Origin: Priestia koreensis
GTDB taxonomy: Bacteria > Bacillota > Bacilli > Bacillales > Bacillaceae_H
NCBI RefSeq assembly: GCF_001274935.1
Contig: NZ_LILC01000002.1
Coordinates: 141,923 to 205,922, forward strand
Direction of reading: 5' to 3'
Length of the DNA stretch: 64,000 nucleotides
Positions within the stretch are counted from its first letter, which is position 1; every line of letters starts with the position of its first letter. The notes under the pieces are model-generated. The model was not told the DNA's origin. It ran no database searches and saw only the letters and a list, made by a program, of their open reading frames with translations. Shown here in pieces: positions 59,154 through 64,000 of this stretch. The translations under genes were made by a program, and so were the position numbers.

Positions 59154-60065
59154 ATGACTTTACGGGTTGGGGTAGATTTAGGAGGAACAAATATACGCGT
59201 AGCTCTTATTGATCACGAAGGGGAAATTGTTCATCAAGTCCATGAGTTAACAGACGCAGCGCGAGGACCAGAACCGATTATAACGCAACTTATTCAAATG
59301 ATCGAAGATGTGATTGGATTAGAGACAATTGTGGGAATTGGAATCGGAGCTCCGGGACCGCTTGATCCTGTGAAAGGAATTATCCTTGGACCATCAAACT
59401 TGCCCGGTTGGGATTATGTTGAATTGGCGCAGATGGTGAAAGGAAAGTTTGATGTGCCGGTAATCGTCAATAACGATGCGAACGTAGCTGCTCTAGCAGA
59501 AGCCCATATAGGAAACGGTAAGAGCTACCGAAGCGTTTTTTACGTCACGGTCAGCACAGGAGTTGGAGGTGGTTTTGTTTTAGATGGTCATGTTCATAAC
59601 GGCTCATTTGGTTATGCGGGTGAAATAGGAAATATGATTGTACAGCCAAATGGCTACAAGCATGCAGATATGAACAGAGGATCTCTTGAAGCATATGCCA
59701 GTGGAACCGCAATTGGGCGAGTGGCAAAGGAAAAGTACGGCATTACGGGAGGGGCGAAGGAAGTATTTCGGCTTATGGGGGAAGGGGATGAAAAAGCCAA
59801 AGAAGTCGTAGAAGAATCCATGAATTACTTAGCGATTGGTATTGCAAATATTGCTCATACGCTTGATCCAGAGATTTTCATCCTTGGTGGTGGAGTTATG
59901 CAATCTTCTCATCTCGTTTTACCGTATCTCACAATGAAGGTGAAAGAATATCTTTTCCCGCAAATGGCAGATCGATTAACGATTGTAAAAGCGTCTCTTG
60001 ATCGGGACAGTGGTGTCATAGGGGCTGCCATGCTTATCCAATCGGAAGGAAAAGTAAATACATGA
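59154..60065 (+). CDS. ROK-family sugar kinase lacking the zinc motif
   Basis: A 303-residue ROK kinase: phosphate loop GVDLGGTNIRVALID, GIGAPGPLD, NNDANVAALAEAH (catalytic Asp), VSTGVGGGFVLDG, and GYAGEIGNMIVQPNG. Standard ROK proteins have EIGHM and the CGCGxxGCxE zinc site; here these read EIGNM and HADMNRGSLE, so all zinc ligands are absent. Likely substrate is glucose or fructose. The stop overlaps manA (ATGA), suggesting the pair handles hexose phosphate, for example fructose to mannose derivatives. Confidence 0.85.
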   Translation: MTLRVGVDLGGTNIRVALIDHEGEIVHQVHELTDAARGPEPIITQLIQMIEDVIGLETIVGIGIGAPGPLDPVKGIILGPSNLPGWDYVELAQMVKGKFDVPVIVNNDANVAALAEAHIGNGKSYRSVFYVTVSTGVGGGFVLDGHVHNGSFGYAGEIGNMIVQPNGYKHADMNRGSLEAYASGTAIGRVAKEKYGITGGAKEVFRLMGEGDEKAKEVVEESMNYLAIGIANIAHTLDPEIFILGGGVMQSSHLVLPYLTMKVKEYLFPQMADRLTIVKASLDRDSGVIGAAMLIQSEGKVNT

Positions 60066-61006
60066 GCACCGAACCTTTATTTTTTGAGCCGGTGTTCAAG
60101 GAGAGAATTTGGGGCGGAGAAAAGCTGAAGGCGTTTGGATATGATTTGCCGTATAAGAGAACGGGCGAGTGCTGGGCTTTTGCCGGTCATCCACATGGTC
60201 AAAGCGTCGTAAAAGAGGGAAAGTATAAGTGGAAAACGTTAGGCGAACTGTGGGAAAAAGAACGTCAGCTGTTTGGTGAACTAGAGGGAGGACGCTTTCC
60301 GCTTCTAACAAAATTATTAGATGCCAATGATAATTTATCCATTCAAGTGCATCCTCCAGATGAATATGCACAACGTTTCGAAAATGACTGTGGTAAAACC
60401 GAGTGTTGGTACGTCGTACACTGCGAAGAGGGAGCAGAAATCGTCTACGGGCATTACCCTAAAACGAAAGAAGAATTTTCACAGATGGTTCGTGAAGGGA
60501 GATGGACAGAGCTTCTAAGAAAAGTTTCAGTGAACCAAGGAGACTTTTACTATGTTCCGAGTGGGACCATTCATGCGATTGGAAAGGGAATTGTCATTTT
60601 AGAAACGCAGCAAAACTCAGACACCACCTACCGGTTGTACGATTATGAGCGAATGGATCAAGATGGAAAGAAGCGTGAACTGCACGTTGCTCAATCACTT
60701 GACGTTCTTGCCACACCGTTTGTAGAGTCTAAGCTTGTCATGTTGAAGAACCAGGTAGAGGGTGTACACGTTACGACATTTATTCAATCCCCTTATTTTA
60801 CCGTACATAAATGGATAGTAAAAGGAAGCGCTAGGCTTTGTCAGAAGAAACCATTTTTATTGATCAGTGTGTTAAAAGGAAATGGACACATTGAGAAGAA
60901 CAAAAAAGGATATGCATTTTCAGTAGGTGACCACGTTTTATTACCCGCTGACTTTGGTTCATTCACAATCAGCGGAGATGCGGAATGTATTGTCTCTCAC
61001 GTATAG
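60062..61006 (+). CDS. manA: Mannose-6-phosphate isomerase, class I (short type)
   Basis: A 314-residue cupin enzyme interconverting mannose 6-phosphate and fructose 6-phosphate. Motifs: FKERIWGGEKLK opening, LSIQVHPPDEYAQRFE (Gln-His zinc ligands), KTECWYVVHCEEGAEI (Glu ligand), YVPSGTIHAIGKGIVILETQQNSD (His ligand). Length matches B. subtilis ManA/Pmi. It overlaps the kinase gene by 4 bases and is followed by a terminator. Confidence 0.92.
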   Translation: MSTEPLFFEPVFKERIWGGEKLKAFGYDLPYKRTGECWAFAGHPHGQSVVKEGKYKWKTLGELWEKERQLFGELEGGRFPLLTKLLDANDNLSIQVHPPDEYAQRFENDCGKTECWYVVHCEEGAEIVYGHYPKTKEEFSQMVREGRWTELLRKVSVNQGDFYYVPSGTIHAIGKGIVILETQQNSDTTYRLYDYERMDQDGKKRELHVAQSLDVLATPFVESKLVMLKNQVEGVHVTTFIQSPYFTVHKWIVKGSARLCQKKPFLLISVLKGNGHIEKNKKGYAFSVGDHVLLPADFGSFTISGDAECIVSHV

Positions 61007-61009
61007 AAT

Positions 61010-61065
61010 GGTAAGAAGCGTGTTGCGAATAGCGAGGCGCTTCTTACCGGTTGAATTTTTTTTGT
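61010..61065 (+). terminator. Terminator after manA
   Basis: GGTAAGAAGCG (61010-61020) pairs with CGCTTCTTACC (61038-61048), followed by TTTTTTTTG a few bases on. Confidence 0.85.
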
Positions 61066-61171
61066 GTTATTTTTTAAAAACAGGTTTAATAATAAAGAAA
61101 GAATGGAAAAAGAATAGATGGACATTTTGTAAATGCAGCACACTAAGACTTGGAGTTAGGGAGAGAACGTC

Positions 61172-62203
61172 ATGAACGTAGAACAGGAAAAGTATTCAAT
61201 TAAAATTAAGGAATCTACATTTGATTGGGATTTAGAAGAAGGTACGTTCAAATTTGAAGGAGATGAGGTTGTCTTATTTTGGGTGAATACCGCGTTTAAA
61301 ACTTTTTTTGATGCGATCGAAGAAGTATCGGGATCAAAAGCTGCAAGCATCGTCTTAGAAACGGCAGGGTATCGAACCGGTGAAATTGTGAGCGCTTTTT
61401 ATCAAAAATCCATGGGCGATTTTGAGCAAATACTGTTAACATTGCCTAATACATATCTAACGGCAGGATGGGGAAAGACGTCTATTAACATCGTGTCAAA
61501 AGAAGAGAAAAGAGCGATTGTACGCATTCAGGATAGCTGGGAATACAAGGTGACCATGGCTCAAGGAAAAGGTGAAGAAGGAACATTTTTACCAGGGCAC
61601 TGGGCAGGCGTTTTTAGCGGCTTGTACGGCACATCTATGTGGTACCAAGTTAATAAAAGCCAGATGAAGGGTGATCCGTACACAGAATTTGAATTTTTTC
61701 CTTCTTCCATTACCCCACAAAAAAATATTCATTCACTTGTGAACGAGCAGCGTCAAGCCGAAATTGAAGCATCCGAAAAGTACGTGGTGGAACGAACGGA
61801 ACAACTATCAAAGATCATCAAAGACATTTCTTCTCCCATTATTCCGGTGCTTGAGAATATTGTTGTCATCCCGCTTTTAGGAGAATACGATGAGTCGCGT
61901 GCGGAAGAATTACTTTCTAAGACGCTCTTTCATCTACCTGAATACAAAGCCAACTATTTGCTGCTGGATTTGACAGGGATTTCCGGGGTAAATGAATTTA
62001 CGATTGACCTGCTGCAAAAATTGGTGCGTTCCACATCACTTCTAGGAACGGAAGCCATTCTTGTGGGGATATCTCCCGAGCTCAGCATGAAAATGACGAG
62101 CGCTGGTTTTCTGTTAAGTAACATTCCATGTTTTTCAACGCTTCAGCATGGAATTAATCACGCGCTCAGTGAAGAAGGTCTTCATATTGTGAAAAAATCA
62201 TAA
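61172..62203 (+). CDS. STAS-domain regulator with an N-terminal sensor region
   Basis: A 343-residue soluble protein. Residues about 15-185 resemble a V4R-like or other ligand-binding domain (ASIVLETAGYRTGEIVSAFY; LPGHWAGVFSGLYGTSMWY). A linker helix (HSLVNEQRQAEIEASEKYVV; ERTEQLSKIIKDISSPIIPV) leads to a C-terminal STAS domain (IVVIPLLGEYDESRAEEL and YLLLDLTGISGVNEFTIDLL, LLGTEAILVGISPEL). Layout matches RsbR-like stressosome co-antagonists. The conserved phosphorylatable Thr residues were not confirmed. Single gene; partners RsbS/RsbT are not in the window. Confidence 0.78.
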   Translation: MNVEQEKYSIKIKESTFDWDLEEGTFKFEGDEVVLFWVNTAFKTFFDAIEEVSGSKAASIVLETAGYRTGEIVSAFYQKSMGDFEQILLTLPNTYLTAGWGKTSINIVSKEEKRAIVRIQDSWEYKVTMAQGKGEEGTFLPGHWAGVFSGLYGTSMWYQVNKSQMKGDPYTEFEFFPSSITPQKNIHSLVNEQRQAEIEASEKYVVERTEQLSKIIKDISSPIIPVLENIVVIPLLGEYDESRAEELLSKTLFHLPEYKANYLLLDLTGISGVNEFTIDLLQKLVRSTSLLGTEAILVGISPELSMKMTSAGFLLSNIPCFSTLQHGINHALSEEGLHIVKKS

Positions 62204-62204
62204 C

Positions 62205-62243
62205 AAAAAAGCCCCTTGTTTTTGATAAATGAGGGGCCTTTTT
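62205..62243. terminator. Terminator after the STAS gene
   Basis: AAAAAAGCCCC pairs with GGGGCCTTTTT across a TTGTTTTTGATAAATGA loop. Confidence 0.8.
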
Positions 62244-62251
62244 GCTATGTA

Positions 62252-62542
62252 TTAATCGTTATCCCGTAGCTTTGCATCTAGCACGAAGGTGCCAAATGGA
62301 ATAACGGACGCTACGACTGCACCGATAGCTGACACAAACGACCATTTTTTTACGAACGTAACATGAGCAACAGCCAGTAAAAACAGAACAAAAAACAAAC
62401 CGTGTAAAGCACCAACAACAGATACTGCCTGAGGAATATCAAACATATATTTCAACGGCATCGCGATCCCCAGTAGCAACAAATATGAGATTCCCTCAAT
62501 AATTCCGACAAAGCGTAAACGCCCAACAGCAGTTGCAAGCAT
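62252..62542 (-). CDS. DUF3817 membrane protein
   Basis: A 96-residue protein with three hydrophobic helices and conserved GRLRFVGIIEGISYLLLLGIAMPL at the N-terminus (key residues G, R, E, G, P), VSVVGALHGLFFVLF in the middle and SFVSAIGAVVASVIPFGTFVLD at the end. DUF3817 proteins are common in Firmicutes, with unknown role. Start on the reverse strand at 62542 after GGAGGATGACCT. Confidence 0.88.
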   Translation of the reverse strand: MLATAVGRLRFVGIIEGISYLLLLGIAMPLKYMFDIPQAVSVVGALHGLFFVLFLLAVAHVTFVKKWSFVSAIGAVVASVIPFGTFVLDAKLRDND

Positions 62543-62624
62543 AGGTCATCCTCCTATCATTATTCTTATCCTTATTATATACAAGCATCCTACCTCTTTA
62601 ATACTAGATTGTTGAAATATTAAT

Positions 62625-62906
62625 GGGATTGCCACAATTTCGTCTTTCGCTCCCGTTATTGCTTGACGAACAGCGACGAATATTCAAAGCGGGGCGGTTT
62701 TACCTGTATCAGGAATCGTGCACGGAGTTGTCGTTCTACTTGTTTTGTTAGTGCTCGATCCGCACGCTTCTAATATTCCACTAGCAAGCATGGCGCCAAT
62801 TTTAATGGTTGTAGCATGGAATATGAGCGTTTCTCTTCATATTAAAAAAGTCGTTCCAAGTGCGATTAGTGCAGAGCTGAAGCATTACTGTGGTCAAGGA
62901 CCGTAA
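62625..62906 (+). pseudogene. Decayed SulP-family anion transporter gene
   Basis: The frame reads GIATISSFAPVIA, then an in-frame TGA stop (62664-62666), then RTATNIQSGAVLPVSGIVHG, VVVLLVLLVLDPHASNIPLA, SMAPILMVVAWNMS, ending in a frame stop at 62906. This is the RTATN-SGA segment of SulP permeases, including the conserved PLA-xLAAILxVVAxNM motif. Upstream helices, the rest of the membrane domain and the STAS domain are missing and there is an internal deletion before the stop. No functional transporter is expected. Confidence 0.8.
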
Positions 62907-62954
62907 AAGATAAGAAGGGCAAAACCATCTTCTGCACTACATAATTTACCGACC

Positions 62955-62988
62955 AAAAATCCCCGTTGCTTTCGGAAGGGGATTTTTG
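62955..62988 (+). terminator. Terminator downstream of the SulP remnant
   Basis: AAAAATCCCC pairs with GGGGATTTTT, followed by GTTTG. It may be the former transporter terminator. Confidence 0.75.
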
Positions 62989-63094
62989 TTTGTAAAAAGA
63001 AGTTTAACAAAACTGTAAAAAAAGGAAGTAAAGATAACAGGAACATTATATGTTATAGTAATGAATAGTAAAACGGTAGTAAGAAGGTGAAGAG

Positions 63095-63520
63095 ATGTAC
63101 CGAATTGGGCAGTTAGCCAAGCTTAGTGATGTATCAAAGCGTACCATTGATTACTATACACAAATTGGTCTCCTCAAAACAGCAGAAACAACGTCAAAGT
63201 TTCGTTCCTATCCTGAACATTCACTAGAGCGTCTGAAGCTGATTGAGCACTACAAGCAACAGCACATGACGCTAAAGGAAATTCGCAAACAGCTAGAAAT
63301 GTTTGATGATGATACGATTGCGGAAGGAAACGTATTAGAAAAAGTGAACCAAATTCAAGCACAAATTGAAGGGCTCGAAAAAGAAGTGCTCGAGCTACAG
63401 CCGTTGCTGAAAAAGCTAGATGAAAATCAGCTACAGCTTCTGACCAAACAACTTTCGGCAAAGGGAATGTCTCTCGTCCACATTATTGCGATGATTTCTG
63501 AAGGATCGTTAATGCTATAA
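63095..63520 (+). CDS. MerR-family transcriptional regulator
   Basis: A 141-residue protein with the MerR N-terminal HTH (MYRIGQLAKLSDVSKRTIDY, then the wing FRSYPEHSLERLKLIEHYKQ), an antiparallel dimerisation coiled coil (residues about 75-120) and a short hydrophobic C-terminus (SLVHIIAMISEGSLML) without Cys pairs for metal sensing. Start ATG after GAAGGTGAAGAG. The effector is unknown. Confidence 0.88.
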   Translation: MYRIGQLAKLSDVSKRTIDYYTQIGLLKTAETTSKFRSYPEHSLERLKLIEHYKQQHMTLKEIRKQLEMFDDDTIAEGNVLEKVNQIQAQIEGLEKEVLELQPLLKKLDENQLQLLTKQLSAKGMSLVHIIAMISEGSLML

Positions 63521-63544
63521 GTTCCACTCATATAAGAAGGTATA

Positions 63545-63577
63545 AAAACTCAACCAAATTGCGGTTGAGTTTTTTTG
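63545..63577 (+). terminator. Terminator after the MerR gene
   Basis: AAAACTCAACC pairs with GGTTGAGTTTTTTT. Confidence 0.88.
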
Positions 63578-63589
63578 TCATGTGGAGTA

Positions 63590-64000
63590 AGTGAAATGTC
63601 GATAGCGGAGTGCAAATGATCGATAGGCGGTGGGAATTAATCGATAGCCGAGTGAAATTGATCGATAGGCGAGGAAAAGTGATCGATGGAAGTGGTGAGG
63701 GTCATGTGTTGTGAGCGAAATGTCGATAGCGGAGTGCAAATGACCGATAGGAGGTGGGAATTAATCGATAGGCGAGGAAAATGATCGATAGGCGAGGAAA
63801 AGTGATCGATGGAAGTAGTGAGGGTCATGTGTTGTGAGCGAAATGTCGATAGCGGAGTGCAAATGACCGATAGGCGGTGGGAATTAATCGATAGGCCGAG
63901 AAAAATGATCGATAGCCAGGAAAAAATGATCGATAAACCGGGCAACATGACCAATAGAAGTGCTGGGAGTCGCGCAGAATGAGTGAAATGTCGATAGCGG
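63590..64000 (+). repeat. Nested tandem repeat array (CGATAG core)
   Basis: Short units of about 20-22 bases, each containing ATCGATAG or ACCGATAG (for example GATCGATAGGCGAGGAAAAGT), are arranged in a longer repeat. The marker GTCGATAGCGG starts at 63598, 63722, 63845 and 63990, giving periods of 124, 123 and 145 bases. The array runs off the window end. The apparent reverse-strand frame (Ser-Ile-Asp-His-Phe repeats) is a translation of the repeat, not a gene. Confidence 0.85.

Noticed and set aside
62718..62906. Open frame read as a short membrane protein gene
   Set aside because: It is the tail of the SulP remnant; the frame continues upstream with SulP motifs through a stop codon.
63637..63954. 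Reverse-strand open frame of 105 codons in the repeat array
   Set aside because: Its product is a translation of the DNA repeat (Ser-Ile-Asp-His-Phe units), with no ribosome-binding site. The DNA repeat explains the open frame.
63590..64000. Possible CRISPR array
   Set aside because: Units are only about 20 bases, differ from each other, have no unique spacers of constant length, and no cas genes are present.

Overview
The window comes from a spore-forming, low-GC Gram-positive bacterium of the Bacillaceae (Bacillus sensu lato). The evidence is strong AGGAGG ribosome-binding sites, the Bacillus subtilis-like gene order yjbO - prpE - yjbQ - fabI - cotO - yjcA - spoVIF - yjcD - yjcF - yjcG - yjcH, many spore coat or crust genes, a FapR operator and CcpA cre-like boxes. 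I do not assign a species.

Region 1 (1-20127) starts with the 3' part of a pseudouridine synthase gene (yjbO), then a Bacillaceae repeat element, then a large catabolic island on the + strand. The island holds a phenylacetyl-CoA pathway (paaK, paaABCD, an EthD-like gene, paaG, an aldehyde dehydrogenase, paaH, paaJ, the regulator paaX, and paaY on the - strand). A second block follows: a hotdog thioesterase, a phenylalanine dehydrogenase, a complete E1alpha-E1beta-E2 set of a 2-oxo acid dehydrogenase complex, and an amino acid permease. Read together these suggest a linear route: phenylalanine uptake, deamination to phenylpyruvate, oxidative decarboxylation straight to phenylacetyl-CoA, epoxidation and ring opening, then beta-oxidation. 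PaaE, PaaF, the hydratase half of PaaZ and an E3 subunit are not in the window.

Region 2 (20178-25333) is core physiology: PrpE phosphatase, MgtE magnesium channel, a cation/proton antiporter, and FabI under an evident FapR operator.

Region 3 (25611-36837) is a sporulation region: cotO, yjcA, a dTDP-rhamnose operon (spsIJKL), CgeD-like and CgeB-like glycosylation proteins, coiled-coil proteins of unknown role, a Cys-containing presumed surface protein, several tiny Gly/Cys-rich proteins, uppP and spoVIF.

Region 4 (36886-50028) is housekeeping and small accessory genes: YjcD helicase, CsaA, a YetF-type protein, YjcF/G/H, a PgpA-family protein, acetyltransferases, a solitary tRNA-Val(GAC), and several small conserved proteins.

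Region 5 (50444-56987) is a cyclic-di-GMP-linked polysaccharide locus. A GEMM-I riboswitch precedes a secreted GH8-like protein. This is followed by a YdaL-like DUF2334 deacetylase, a YdaK-like membrane protein with a degenerate GGDEF domain, a YdaM-like glycosyltransferase and a second, membrane-anchored GH8-like protein. It resembles the B. subtilis ydaJKLMN operon but lacks ydaN.

Region 6 (57214-64000) has a secreted phospholipase D-like protein, a ROK kinase that has lost the zinc motif, ManA, a STAS-domain regulator, a decayed SulP gene, a MerR regulator, and a nested tandem array of short CGATAG-centred repeats running off the window end. Related degenerate repeats lie near 25.4 kb and 50.1 kb.
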